Shown here piece after piece: positions 25,039 through 37,987 of a stretch of DNA of 64,000 nt. The translations under genes and the position numbers were made by a program. The notes under the pieces were generated by a model, which saw only the letters and a list, made by a program, of their open reading frames with translations, searched no databases and was not told the origin of the DNA. The DNA is taken from assembly GCF_025118155.1 (NCBI RefSeq), contig NW_026251428.1, positions 1-64,000 on the forward strand, given 5' to 3'. How positions within the stretch are numbered: the first letter of the stretch is position 1; every line of letters begins with the position of its first letter. The DNA comes from Cokeromyces recurvatus. Taxonomy: Eukaryota; Mucoromycota; Mucoromycetes; Mucorales; Mucoraceae.

Positions 25039-25839
25039 TGTGAAGAGTGGGGAGAGATTAGAATATAGATATATTTATATATGAATATTTATATATTAAA
25101 AAAAAAAATGCTAGTTGACAAAAAAAAAAGCCCTTACTAACCCCCGCCCCTTTTTGCTTTTGATAATAACCTTTTAATAAACATTCTACCCCCCGCCCTT
25201 TCCGGTAACAATAAGTAAATAGTTTGATTGTAATTGGACAGATGAAGTTATCGTCATCATTTACATCGGTAATTAAAAATAAATTGAGCTTTGTCCAATA
25301 AGCACAACAATGCCGCATTTCTTTATCATTTATTGCTATTGGTTGATTGGAAAGAAGGAAACTTTGATTCATACAACTAAGATAGCTATTGCTAATAGTA
25401 GTGATATTATAATAGGCAATAGCTGCTGATTTTTTATTTTATTTTTTATTTTAATAGTTTGATAATGACTATAAAGGCTGCTTTATCAATAAATGGCTTC
25501 CTATTTTTTTTTTAAAAAAAAAGAAAAAACAGTATACAATTCATAGAAATTGTTATTAACACAATCATTGTGTAATGAACAAATGATAGATACTTAAACA
25601 ATGAAAAGATTGTAAGGAAACTATCTTATGTCTTTGTTGAAATAAAGATGACTAATATTGTTACATATTTTATTATATAACCTATTTGATTTATTCGAAT
25701 AATGACGAATCCTTAAACTTTCTTAATAAATGAACAAACATATTTTTTTTTTATTGGGGATACACTCAGTATTGCATAAATTGGCTCTTGATTTTATTAC
25801 TACTACTACTGCAAAATATGTGTATATAATAAGCCACAG
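25039..25839. other. Intergenic spacer upstream of qcr7
   Basis: About 800 bp. It includes two C-rich blocks (CCCCCGCCCC near 25140-25150 and CCCCCCGCCC-like near 25190-25200) in the qcr7 promoter, unusual in such AT-rich DNA, and AT-rich sequence downstream. No gene seen. Confidence 0.5.
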
Positions 25840-26353
25840 TTATGATGGTTGATGTCTTTGTAAAAATGCCTGTTTCAATATTGAATTGACAGGTTGGTAT
25901 TCTTCATTATCTGATTCCATTTTATCTATTTCCATATTATTGTTTGGCGCTTCCCACCAGCTTTCTCGCCTTTCTGGATCACCAAATCGTTCAATATGAA
26001 TTGAATGAAGTAGACCATTCATGTATCGATAATAATCATTAGAAGGTTCATGAGAAGTAGTTCTTGTTGAAATGGATATAGTTTTCATTGAATTTGGGTA
26101 TATAGAGTTGGTTGGAATAGATGATTGACATGGTGTATGATTATGATGGATATTATTGCTATTGCCGATACTCAATTCATTCAAAGTAGATCTAATAAGG
26201 ATAAAGTTAAAAAAAAATTGTTATCTTAAATACTAGTCATAATTCTTACTTTGATGGTTCTTCATCTTGAAATGGTTTTGATCTTTTCAAAGCTTTTTCA
26301 ATAAACTCAGTAGATCTTGATCTTTTTAAATTTTTATTATTAGACACATTCAT
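25840..26353 (-). CDS. Hypothetical protein, two exons
   Basis: Exon 1 runs from the ATG at 26351-26353 to a GTAAG donor near 26250. It encodes MNVSNNKNLKRSRS, then EFIEKALKRSKPFQDEEPSK, a basic Ser/Arg-rich start. Exon 2 follows an AG acceptor and continues STLNELSIG to the stop at 25840. The second part is Asn/His/Ser-rich and then contains IERFGDPERRESWWEAP and a short helix PVNSILKQAFLQRHQP. The in-frame join and non-repetitive C-terminal half support a real protein of about 150 residues. No family recognised; the basic start suggests a nuclear protein, but that is weak. Confidence 0.6.
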
Positions 26354-26898
26354 ATTGGTATGATTAACTAGAAGGAATGGTGACAGAATAGGGGTATTCC
26401 AATACATTCGTGATGACATGAAATAAACATGTATATATAATAAAGAGAAAGAAGTCTTGCTTTAACAAGAAAAAGAAAAAAAAAATTACATATATTTTTG
26501 TTGGCGTTGCTTCTTCTTTTTTTTTTTTTTTTTTTTTTGTTTTGTGTATCCAATAAAATAGTTCCTTTTTAATCTTACGTATTACTCGCTTTTTATTTGA
26601 CAATAAACTGCATACTGTCAATTTAAATCTAGAACTGCTTCTTTTTGATCATAAAAAAAAAAAAAGAAAATATTATTTTAGTAGAATAGTTTTGTATGTT
26701 TTACATATAAGAAGCTACTACTACTACTATTATTATTATTATTACTATAATTATAACGGGGAAAAAAATCTTTTTCTTTCTTCTATTTATCGAATTTGAG
26801 CTTTTCATTTTGTGCAATAATAACATTATTTTGTAGCTTGAGCCTTTTTCTTTTCTTTAAGGAGAGGGAGGGGGCCTATTTCTATTTCTTTCACTTTA
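26354..26898. other. Divergent promoter region between a hypothetical gene and ureD
   Basis: 545 bp with a poly-T run at 26517-26538, triplet ACTACTATT repeats near 26712-26745 and a purine-rich AGGGAGGGGG block just before the ureD start. No gene seen. Confidence 0.5.
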
Positions 26899-27909
26899 AT
26901 GAAGCGATTCGAAACAACAGCTAATAATGAGCCTGGCAAAGGTATCTTGATTTGTACATGTTACCACCAACAATCTAAATTCGAAAGAATTCACGCACAA
27001 TATCCATTGAAATTTATACCTACACAAGGTCATGCGGATCGACTTGCAGTTGTTTACATGTTAAGTTATGGTGGTGGCATTGTCAGTGGAGATACGTTTC
27101 ATATTGACATGACTATTAAAGAAAATGCCATTCTGTTACTTATGACTCAGGGGAATACAAAAGTGTTCAAAGATCGACATCACCACCATCTTTGGCTTGC
27201 ATCCATCAATAATTCACAACAAACGCTTCCAATTAGAGATGACTCAAACTCTACGTCTAGTAATACTAAATCAACATCTATTCAAATCATCAATTCCGTT
27301 GTTGCAAGTCAAGCTACTTTACTTGTCTTGCCTGACCCTGTTACTTGTTTTCGAGATTCATCCTTTCAGTCACGTCAAGTCTTTCATCTCGCTGATGAAC
27401 ACTCTCAGCTCGTTCTGTTGGATTGGTTTACAAGTGGTCGAATGAAACGAGGAGAAAATTGGTCATTTCGTCATTATTCAAGTCGAATTGAAGTGCGAGT
27501 AGCTGATAAGCTAGTTGTCAAGGATGCTATGGTTCTAGAAGATGAAGAATATATGAAAACATGCAATGATGATGATGATGAAACGGCCTATGCAAGTCGA
27601 CTAAAACCCTATTTATGTTTTGCAACACTCATCATGATTGCTAGCCATCAACAAAGTACGTTGATGCGTTCGGTAGAGAATGTGCAGAGGAAAGCGCAAG
27701 AGATGCGTTTAATGCCACTTGCTTTAAAATCGGAAAAGGATCGTGAACTGTTATGGTCAGTGAATCCTATTTTGAAGGGGAAAGGAGTTTTAGTGCGTAT
27801 AGCGGGTATGACAACAGAATCAGTAAGGGATTTTGTAAAATACCAATGTCTTGGTCAGGGATTTGAATCGATTGTTGGTGAAGGCATGTTTCAAAAAGTG
27901 TTAATGTAG
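26899..27909 (+). CDS. ureD: Urease accessory protein UreD/UreH
   Basis: Single-exon, 336 residues. The family hallmarks are LKFIPTQGHADRLAVVYML, SYGGGIVSGDTFHIDM, MTQGNTKVFKD, DPVTCFRDSSFQSRQ, LLDWFTSGRMKRGENW and, at the end, VRIAGMTTESVRDFVKY. UreD scaffolds the UreD-UreF-UreG complex that delivers nickel to apo-urease in the cytosol. A low-complexity Ser/Thr/His insertion near residues 90-130 and an acidic stretch (NDDDDETAY) are additions to the core. The start is the first ATG after a pyrimidine/purine leader and matches the usual beginning of fungal UreD. It is convergent with the JmjC gene, with 218 bp between stops. Arginase, which would produce urea, is encoded 25 kb away. Confidence 0.93.
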   Translation: MKRFETTANNEPGKGILICTCYHQQSKFERIHAQYPLKFIPTQGHADRLAVVYMLSYGGGIVSGDTFHIDMTIKENAILLLMTQGNTKVFKDRHHHHLWLASINNSQQTLPIRDDSNSTSSNTKSTSIQIINSVVASQATLLVLPDPVTCFRDSSFQSRQVFHLADEHSQLVLLDWFTSGRMKRGENWSFRHYSSRIEVRVADKLVVKDAMVLEDEEYMKTCNDDDDETAYASRLKPYLCFATLIMIASHQQSTLMRSVENVQRKAQEMRLMPLALKSEKDRELLWSVNPILKGKGVLVRIAGMTTESVRDFVKYQCLGQGFESIVGEGMFQKVLM

Positions 27910-28127
27910 TTTTATTATTCATATTTATTTATCTGATAAGTTGATACAGATAATATATCCAATAAAATATACTCAATTCTATAGACATGTTTATTTTTTT
28001 TTCCTTTTATTTCTTTTCTTATTAGTCTTGTCTTGATAATAAACAAGTCAAGTAGAAAAAATAAAAGGCATCTTTATATGTAGAAAAAGGGAATAGAAGA
28101 AGAACAAACACACTTGAATAACAAGTC

Positions 28128-29480
28128 TTATTCTTTTAACATGGATTTCAGTTCTACATATTTTTCATATAAATCATGATTTTTAAAGAATTCAATTAAA
28201 TTCTCTTCTCCTTCATCTAATTTCCATTGGTCCAAGACCTTTTCTATTTGTTCTATTTGCCAGTCTAGAGCGGGTTGATGATGTCTTGCTGTCTTCTCTA
28301 CCATGTTTGTTCTATGCTGAATGACACAATATAAAATCGATAAAAATATCTTCCAATCCCATCCACTATGAACTAATAATAATTTTTGACATTCTTCAAT
28401 AAATTCAGATTCTGTCGTCAAGATTTCTTTAAGATCCACAATAGCCCTTGTACAATCATCATAATCCTTTTTTAAGGATTGATATGTCATCATTAAATTA
28501 GTAGCATTAGACCAGTTATGATTGATCGAAATGGCTGCACCAATATTCTCTACTTGATGATACCACCCTGAAGGTACAAAGACAGTTTCACCATCCTTTT
28601 GATAAATGACAATTTTACGTGCTTTCTCAAAATTTGGAAATTCAGTCGAGTCCACTTGACGAACATCATAGACTCGATTACCATATTTATCTTTATAGAG
28701 TTCTTCTTGATTTGGAGGAAAGAAAGTCCATTTCTTGATACCACAAACATTACTTGACCAAGAATAAGATCTAATTAAATTCGTATTTAGATAAAAGATG
28801 ATGTTCAAAGCTGTTTATTTACTTTTATACATACCTATAAACATCTTCATGTAAAGGAGTAAATGTTGAATCACCACCTAAATAGACAAATCGATAATCA
28901 TCATTATTATTTTCTTTTAACCAATATTCATTGAGCCAATCATCTACCAAAAAAAAAAAGGAGAGTATACAAGATAGGGGTTTGTTGAATTATTATTGCC
29001 TATGCTGTCTGTCTTTTTTTTTTTTAGAATAATGATGATAATACCTTCAAACAAATAAGGAACTTCATAGAAATGGTCATTAGGAAATGCCTTTGCCAAA
29101 TGAAGATCTTTTAAATAATACAATGAAGGCTTCCCGTCATCGGCTTCCCACATGTCTACAAATTCTGCAAATGTCTTGAGAGTTCTCTGTTGATCAGTAA
29201 AATGACGTTCATCGCATTTGGCCACCTGACCTTTCGTAGTTCCAAAATGCTCACGTAAATATTGATAATTAGGTTTAAAACGAGGCTGTAATAGTTCATT
29301 CGATGAAGGATCTTTATTATCGTCATTGATTGGAATGACCCATTCCTTTCTAGCTTTCCAATGTTCTGTTAATGAAGGACCAATAATAGCGGGTTTGTTG
29401 GGAATCAAATGATTTTTTAAAAAGTCTTGATAACTGGGTGGTATTTCATAATAAGGAATGTCAAGTTCTTCTCTGGTCAT
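28128..29480 (-). CDS. JmjC-domain 2-oxoglutarate oxygenase, JMJD4-like
   Basis: Three exons encode about 410 residues. Order: IPYYEIPPSYQDFLKNHLIP and NKPAIIGPSLTEHWKARKEW (cupin N-terminus), then YLKDLHLAKAFPN and YLGGDSTFTPLHEDVYRSYS. The iron-binding HxD is in PLHED. The distal His is in VPSGWYHQVENIGAAISINH, followed by NWSNATN. The motif order and the C-terminal helical part match JMJD4, which in animals hydroxylates a lysine of translation factor eRF1; the same substrate is inferred only. The start (29478-29480) is the first ATG of exon 1. Exon 1 ends near 29045 at a GGTATTAT donor and the second exon covers about 28834-28945. Confidence 0.85.
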
Positions 29481-30189
29481 TTTATTTGTTGTACAGGAAA
29501 AAAAAAAATTAAGGGAAGATTTTTTTTCACAGTTAATTAAAAAAAAAAAGCATTACAACTCAACGAAAAAAAAAAAAAAAAAAAAAGAAAAAGAAAAGAA
29601 GACTATGTATATGATCTTATTACTGCTTTATATACAAGTAATAAGTTTTGATAATAGTTCTACTTCTATAATAAAGAAGTTGCTAATTTCTAGTATAAAG
29701 ATTGCCTTCAAAAAAAAAGAAGAAAAAAATCATAAAGTATTTCCATTATTCTTGATAAGAGTAAAGTCATGAATTCATAAAGAAGAAAAAAAAAGGAGTC
29801 TAGTGTTTTGAAACAAATAAATAAAAATAGAACAATACATTCAACATAATAGATACCTGTTAGATAATATAAATAGCAAGGTGAATGTAGCGTCATCTAC
29901 AGTTAAAATAAAGGATTTCATTTATTTATTTAATTTTTAAGGAGAAGTATAAACAAACAGAAAAAAAGATAATAATGATTTCTATTTATTGAGCATATCC
30001 ATTGCTATTCTATTGTAACTTTCCACTAGGGTGTAAAAAGCATAATTCTTGGTAAGGTTAGACTTTTTTTTTTTATACATAAACGTATCACATTTAACCC
30101 CTTTATTTTATTGTTTAATAATAATAACAAACAAAAAATAAAATGAATTCCTCTGTTCTTTCTTCTTGTTTTATTTTTTTTTTTTACTT
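29481..30189. other. Divergent intergenic region
   Basis: About 700 bp with several poly-A runs (29565-29586 is the longest) and no coding frame of normal composition. It contains the promoters of the JmjC gene and of the next plus-strand gene. Confidence 0.5.
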
Positions 30190-31110
30190 ATGTTAAGAGT
30201 CTATTCAATACTTTATTTGGAAAGCATTTGGTCAAGACCCAAAGCCATTCAAAACGATCCACCACCAAAGCAAAAGTCATCTTCTTTTATTATAAATAAT
30301 GATAACAGAAGTGAATCTAGTCTCTCACAAGGTATATAACCTCTATACTTTCTTTTTTTTTTTATCTTTTTTAATGTCATGTATATTATTATAGAAGAAG
30401 TTTTCTTAAATGATGACCATCTACAACCTATTAAAGATAAGCATAAACAGGCTTTGAGCACAGATGAATCAAATAGCATCTGTAATAAAATACAAACAAC
30501 TCCATCATTACAAAAAGAGAATGATCTTGTTTCTATCATTGCTACAAACCATTCGTCTGACGAAACTCTATTTCTGCATCAAGAATTTTCGACTGTATTA
30601 TTATGTCCTCCTGAAATGAAAGCAAGCATTAAACAACCACCATCACCACCACCCTCACTGCAGCAGCAGCAGCAGCAACAACAACAACAACAACAAGAAC
30701 AACAAGAATCAATTCATCTTTTCAACAAATCTCAAGAAAATGAGCAACAAGAAACAAAACTGTTACCTTATTCTCAAATAGATACTTGGGTTCAAAAAGA
30801 AGAGGAGTTACTATTACTCACTAACAACGACACACATCCTCATTCAAAAGGGATTTTTTCACCTAAACGTATTTTATACAAAGCTAAATCAAGTTTGATG
30901 ATGGAAGAGAATGTATTCAACAAGATCAAGAGAAAGTCAAGTCACTTTTTATTAGATCACAAAAGAGAAAAGAATGATAACGATTTGTTTACTACAAGAA
31001 GAAGAATCCTTTCTTCTCTAAAGCTTAACAATTCATCAACAGATTCTTTAAAAAGAAAGTCTTTTCTATCTTTAACAACTGATAAAGGAAAGTTATTTAC
31101 AAAAAAATGA
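30190..31110 (+). CDS. Hypothetical low-complexity protein with polyglutamine run
   Basis: Exons 30190-30331 and 30395-31110 join in phase to give about 285 residues. Exon 1 encodes MLRVYSILYLESIW and continues into a Lys/Ser-rich stretch; its start is uncertain. Exon 2 has a proline then glutamine tract (CAG/CAA codons at about 30658-30705). The C-terminal third is basic and serine-rich with spaced KRKS/RRR motifs (KIKRKSSHFLLDHKREK, TTRRRILSSLKLNN, DSLKRKSFLSL), resembling phosphorylation-rich regulatory tails. No domain recognised. Confidence 0.55.
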
Positions 31111-31263
31111 AAAACACTTTTTCATTTCATACTTTATTGTAAAAAATAATAATAATAATAATAAAAGATTGACAAATCACATGATTCAATGCATTTCATT
31201 AAAATTATACAAGAAAATACTTGTATATAAGCATGATCAGGTGTTTGCTGTTATTAGTGGCGG

Positions 31264-31299
<36 letters not shown>

Positions 31300-31677
31300 C
31301 CTATGAAACAATTGTATGTGTATATGTGTGTCTTCAGAAGCTTATTAATAACCGATTTTCCTATAATACTTGAAAAAAATATCACATTCTTTTTTTTTTT
31401 TTTTTTGTTTTATCCTATTTTAAGATTAAACTTTAACGATGACATTCAAGGCCGAGAATTTATAATAAGTAGTACATATTTTATTTTATTTTCATATAAT
31501 TTATTAAGTACTATATATATTCCATATATACATGTGAATAAGATAAAAATATATATACAAACAAAAACAAGGAAATAGGATAGTGGTAATAATTAAAGGA
31601 GAAAAAAAAAGATTACATAAAAAAAAAGGGTAATATGAAATAAGGGGAAGGATATGAATGATTAAAATTAGTATTGA
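31111..31677. other. Convergent 3' spacer
   Basis: Poly-T tracts at 31267-31294 and 31390-31406, and AT dinucleotides. It separates the stops of two converging genes; nothing else is seen. Confidence 0.5.
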
Positions 31678-32820
31678 TTACACTGAAGCAGAAGTAGCAA
31701 TGGCAGTAGCAGCAGCAGTGGTAGTAGTAGTAGTAGTAGTAGTAGTTGCTGCTGCGTTACCTGTTGTAAGATGATCTAAAGCATGCAGAGTGGTTGATGA
31801 TTTTGTCACGTCATTTGTAGTAGTTGTAGGGGAAGAAGTAGTCGTTGAATTTTTACGAAAGATTAAATTATCAAAATTAATACTATTAGCTGTCAAATGA
31901 GCATGTGAACAATCTCGATGAACCAATAGTAAAGCCTTTAAATTCAAGATTTCTTCTCGCAGTGTTAATGTTTGTTGTTCCAAAGCTCTATTTTCCTTTG
32001 TTAAGATATCAACACTGGATTGAAGTTGATTTAACCATTCCTTCTTTCTTTGTCTACATCTTAAAGCAGCTATAATAATAGGATAGGATGGGTGAGAATT
32101 TTATCTTAATTAGAAATTACTATATTTGTATATATTGATATTCATACCTTGTCTATTTCTTTCTAAGGCTTTATCGCGCTTTGTATTACCCGTTTTGTGT
32201 TGTGTTCTACCACGATGTGTATTTAAAGATTCCTCTATTAAATCTTGTTGAAGATGACTTGAAGGCACTGAGGAATCACTGCTAATACTATTATGTCGGA
32301 ATTCAGGAGGGGGAGAAGGTGAAGGAGAGTGATCATGATGAGGAGGATGATAACCCATTGAGAGAAGATTATCATAAGGCTGTTGTTGTTGTTGTTGTTG
32401 TTGTTGTTGAGAAGGTGGCATTAATATAATTTCATTTCTATTATTCAATAAATAAGAAGTATTATTTGAAGCCATAGCAGCAGTAGTAGGTATGTGTTCA
32501 ATAGGAGCAGAGGTAGGAGGAATGATATAAGAAGCACTTGTAGGTGGAAAACAACTTTGATTTGTGTTATTATTATTACTACTACAAGGAGATACAGAAG
32601 GTGTAGGAGGCATCATAGATGGTTGGGGTGGATAATGATGAGGGGTACTAATAGAATTATATGGAGGAGCGCTTGTATGAATAGTATGTGCCCAAGGTTG
32701 AATAGAGGTTACCATAGGTCTTTCAACGAAGATAGGTTCTTGATCTGATAGATCTGAAAATGATTGGTCATTATTCTTCATAATCATTGTTGACATAGAG
32801 TTGTTATTAGTTAATTGCAT
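31678..32820 (-). CDS. bZIP transcription factor, ATF/CREB type
   Basis: Exons 32148-32820 and 31678-32069 join in phase for about 354 residues. The N-terminal two thirds is low-complexity (Pro/Ser/His-rich, with a Gln run QQQQQQQQQQ). The bZIP spans the intron: KRDKALERNRQ | AALRCRQRKKEWLNQLQ, where NxxAAxxCR is the ATF/CREB DNA-contact motif. The leucine zipper follows (heptads in VDILTKENRALEQQ, TLREEILNLKALL). After the zipper comes HRDCSHAH and a Thr/Ala-rich tail. ATF/CREB factors of this kind (Atf1/Atf2 relatives) act in stress, sexual development and spore formation in other fungi; the target here is unknown. Its upstream intergenic region is unusually long, about 5.1 kb. Confidence 0.87.
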
Positions 32821-35682
32821 AAAAGGATATAAATATTAAAAAAAAAGGGGGGAGAGGAGAGATTTCTTCAAGTATTATCGCAATAATAAAATAAATTCTA
32901 TATATTTTTTATAGTCTTTTTAATTTTTTATTAGAACAATCAAATACATAAAGGATAAGAAAAAGAAGAAAATAAACTGGGAAATTTTAAGTTTTTATAA
33001 TAAAAAAAAAAAAAAAATAACAAATATTTATCTATATTAAAGTCCATATTTGGGTATATTTTTTAAAAAAAGGAAATTAAAATCTTTTTTTTTAACTCAG
33101 GACCCTTAAAAGTTTGTTGTAGAAAAAAAAATAGAAGTCCGCCTCCGAATATATTTTTATGATTATAAAAAAAAAAAAAGAAAAAAAAAAAAAAGAAAAG
33201 AGAAATAAAAAAATACAAAGAATAAAAAAGAAAAGGAAATAGTAAAAGAAAATAGAATAGTTTATTTATACTTGTTTGTATAGTCTATAAATAATAATTT
33301 GTCATTAATGTGCTTATTGTATGTCACAATTATTCTTCTTTTTTAGAATGACCTAAATATTTCGTATCCTAGTAATGAATAGAAATATTAGGGCCAGTTA
33401 CTAAGCAAAAATACAGAATTAGAATAAACCAACTGAAACCAGAATTCCCCTTTTTTTTCATTATTTTTATTATAATTATACGCTTAATTTATTTTACGAC
33501 CATTAGCGCAAATAACTCGAGCTAGGGCAACTATTGTTTAATTCAGGGAAAGTAAAAATTATGAGGTTATTTTTTTTTTCTTCTTCTTCTTCGGTAAACA
33601 TGTATACATTCATTCCTTAAATAAATAAATATATACAAATATATACATATTTATATATTTATATATTAAATGAGAGGCGCATACTATACATACGACTTTT
33701 CTTGTCCCATGTAATCTGTAATAAAAAGTAATATTAAAAATAACTTTTAAATCCAAACGAATTAACCCATGCTTATGAGATGTCATTATCTTGAATGTAA
33801 TTTGTATATTTGGATGTCAGATTAAAGCTTTTTAAACTTTACACATTGTGCTCAATTTATGCCTTTTTCTTGGTGAAACATCATCTGGCGGAAGGCTAAA
33901 AAAAATACATTTTTGGGTTCTTCTTCTTAACCACATGATTCTTTCTTATTGAGTAAACTTCTTTTCTCTTCTTTATGCATTCACTCTGTCTATTTCGTGG
34001 CTTTGCTAGGGGAAAAAAAAGGGGGGGAGTTGTGGAGGTTAAAAAAACAGAATGGAAATTTCAATTATTGACTTTGAACATTTATGTTGCATAGGATTGA
34101 AGTCTATATTGTTAGCTATTGAATGATATTCTTTTTTAAATAAAGTATTTTTTTCATTGGTAATAACAATTATTTAAAAATAAAGATCTCCACTAGTATA
34201 GAGTGACTTGTACTTTTATTTGATGTTATTAAAATAAATGAGTCTTTGATATAATCTATTATTACCATTTCATTTAGAGAAGATAATTAATAAATTATTG
34301 ACTTTACCAATACATTAAATAAAGAGTTTGTTGTATTATTATATCAACCATGAAACCCAAAGGAAAAATAAGACCATCAAACAAAAGAAAAAAAAATTAA
34401 CTCAGCCTTTTCGATGGCAGTAATAATAATAGTAGTAATCTAATATATTCTATACTTTGGATTACTTTTCTTCCTCGAAAAAAAGAAAAAAAAAATTTCA
34501 AGTAAAATGACTTTACATTTTCTACTACTATTCTGAATACAAGGTCGTTGTATGTTAACTATTTATCACAAGCGCTACTGTGACTGTCTTTTTAGCTATT
34601 ATTTTTTTCCTTAATAAGAGTCTAAAAGAATAAGTTGATCTATAGTAATATTAAGTGAAACAGCTTACTAACACAAATCCAACAAAAAAAAAATAATTCT
34701 TCAGATTGTAAATCACGAGATTGTACTTGGTATTAATGCTTTGTAAGCTACTATATATTATTCTACCGTATTGAAGATGAAACTAATATCGTCCAAATAA
34801 GGTTTTTTTTTACACGTAAAAAGCTCTCCTTATCGTCATCAGCTTTTTCTTATTTTCTGGTGGATAAGTAACGATATTAACTCTTATATGCATATTGTTT
34901 GTATATAAATATCTATTATCCTAAGCATTATCGAAAAAAATAGACTTTTACTATTATAAATTATAGCAAGTATATTGAATGTCTTTATCTTTTATTGAAT
35001 CATTATCATTACAACGGATGCTACCATCAACAATAAGCTTTTTTTTTTCCCTTAAATACTAAATATATTTTACTCCTTTATAACATAACTCGGGTAAAAA
35101 AAAAAGCCAAGAAGGCAGTAATGTTTTTTTTTATGAAGTTCTTTTCCTTTATTACTTGTAAACACTAGAGTGATAGTTTTAAAAGAAGATTTTATTATCT
35201 TTGTCAGCTTCGGAAAAAAAAAAAGTATGAATAGTTCTTGTTTCTACTCTCTTCCGCAGAGCATTTAATTTTTGTTGAGTTAAGCTTGTTAATGAGATCA
35301 TCAATTTTTATACTCGAACAATATAATTAGTAAATTATAAATTTTGAGTGCGTTTTAAAGCGTGTTCATATTGCTTCTAAACGTTTTTTTTTTGTTGTCT
35401 TTCTCTATATTTTAGTCACAAATATATCCCCTTATCCTTTTGATAAGTCGTTAATTTCTTGATATATGTTTATACTTTTTGTATCCTAGAAAATTTCTTA
35501 GACTCACCTCTTGCTTTGGAAGAGGTAAATAAACTGCTCGGTATTCAATGTCCTTAGCAAAAATTAAATATAATAAATAATAACGGAATTTTATTGTTTT
35601 GATTTGTAATAAGAATAATAAATATTAATTTCTTCTAGTAGCATTATTTTTTTGAAGTCGATAGAGAAAAGAAAAGAAATTC

Positions 35683-35728
<46 letters not shown>

Positions 35729-35937
35729 TTATATGTATATAACATATATACTTTCTATATCTATTCATTTCCTCACTCTCTACTAAATTGAAGTTAGTTA
35801 TTCAGTAACTAAAAATATATTCTTCTTAATATTTGTTGACAGTTTTCTTGCTTATTAAAAATATTGTCTAAAAGAGGAAAATATATTTATATATCTGTGG
35901 GCGGGGAATGTACTTTATATTTAATAAACAATAACTA

Positions 35938-35980
<43 letters not shown>

Positions 35981-37987
35981 ATAAACAAATATGGTACTTT
36001 GGATATAATTTTGCCTTTTACAGAAATTATTTGACTTTACGGTGAACAAAACCTATTCCGCACAAAAATAATTCCGCACAAAGAAGATAATAGAATATTA
36101 CAATAACTTAATACAAAGGTAAGCTGATCGCTGAGATAACGGGTAATATTGATGAATTTATATATGAAGATATGTACATGTATTATGTACATACAAATTT
36201 AGTCATAATAAAAGAAAAAAAAACATTACTATATGTATCGTATTTCTGACGCGTGCTTTTGTCTTCTTTTATATCTCTTATGTGTATTTTTTTTTTCTTC
36301 TTTTTTCAAGTATCAAAATCTTACAGGAACATCTTTCCGAGAAACATAGAGAACAAAATAATAGCAATCATGCTAGTATAATAAGGTCTCGATTCTATAT
36401 ACAAGCAGTATATGATCTTCTTTACAATCTTGACTCGTACATCTATTATAAATAGAGTCTTTTTTTTTTATCTTTATATATAGGCTAGGGTTCTACAATG
36501 TAGACCCAATTTACTATCTTTCTTTGCTCTAATTAATAACTTTGCTATTAAACCTTGACTAGTAAGTTGTTTTTGAAAGTTTTGGTTTTCTGTTGGGAGG
36601 AGGAACATATACGTGTCTGAACTCAATTCGATATAATCTTAAACTCATACCCTCTCCTCCTCAATAGCAATACTGGGTGATTTATACTAAGTATATTATT
36701 TCTTAAAAGCTTACAAAGACAGAATAGAGACTGCTATTGTCTGATGATAAAATTAATAGCAATGACGCATTAAATTAGGTTTTCTCCACCAATTTTAACT
36801 TGATAATCGGCTTTTTAATGTTTATTACTATAATAGGAATCATGAATTGTCACACAGCGATCTTGCAGAACTCTTTACTATACTACCAGTAAAAAAAAAA
36901 AGACTTTTAAAATATTTTGGTTATCTTGACTACTTTAGTATACTCCCTATTTGAATTGTCTTTTTTTCTTTTCTTTTCAATACTGTAACGCCACTATCAT
37001 CAGTTCGAATAGTATCATAGAAATTAACTCTACTGATTTTCTTGTTGAATGGAATGCTTTCAACTTTACCAACTTGAACCTAGTATTCACGTTTATTAGT
37101 ACTATTCCCTCAATTTAAACTTGGTATATTATACATAAGTGATGTAAAAGAAAATCATTCAAACAGGAACATAAAAAAGGAAAAAAAAAAGGAAATGCAG
37201 GATTGGTGTCAAAATATTTTCATTACTTATCAAATCCGATAGTGCTCATTAGAAGCATTTCATACAAGACAAGATGTAGTAGAGTATGTGTATAAATTTC
37301 TCTTTGAAAGAATTAAAGTAATGTTAAAATGGGTTGTTTAAACTACATCATATGTATAGATTAGTATTGTAAAAGTATACTACACAAGTAAACAAATTTC
37401 TGCATCATTTATCCCTTGTACTAGTAATTTTTTTTTTATCCTTCTTTGTGAAGCAACAAATCGAGCATCCATTGCCATTTTTCTCATTTATTCATCATTT
37501 ACACATGTTTTAAACAAGTCGTTACATCATCAACTTTGATGCTTAAATTAAATAACTAGGGGAGAATGCAAGTGCAAGATCTGATCTCTGATGAGATGGA
37601 AAGAAAAAAAAAAAAAGTCATTCAATTAATCACAAGTATTTTTTTTTCGGAACAAAGTTTGATCTTTTTAGTAGAAGCCACAAAAAAAAAAAAAAAAAAA
37701 AATTAAGAATAGTTATATTATAAAGTTATCATATGAACGGTATCATCAATTTTAAAGTTCTCATTCGTCATTACTGTCAAACACATCATTTGCACAATTG
37801 CTGGACCTTTAGTAGTAATCTTTTACTTTACGAAATTCTAGTTCATTTTTTTTTTTTTTTTTTTGTTTAATCATTATAAATAATTATTCTCATAAAAACA
37901 ACAACTCTATCCATACACTAAAATATACAAATAAAATAGATAAAGATGAAATAATTATTATTATTAAATTATTTTAAACAAATTCAT
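32821..37987. other. 5.1-kb gene-free AT-rich region upstream of the bZIP gene
   Basis: No open frame of coding composition, no RNA gene recognised. Contents: many short poly-A/T runs, a (TA)n microsatellite at 35690-35715, a 37-nt poly-T at 35940-35976 and two copies of ATTCCGCACAAA 16 bp apart (36055 and 36071). As the upstream side of a minus-strand transcription-factor gene it could hold extended regulation or a long 5' leader (inference). Confidence 0.5.
35940..35976. repeat. Poly-T tract (37 nt)
   Basis: An uninterrupted T run in the gene-free region upstream of the bZIP gene. Confidence 0.9.
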
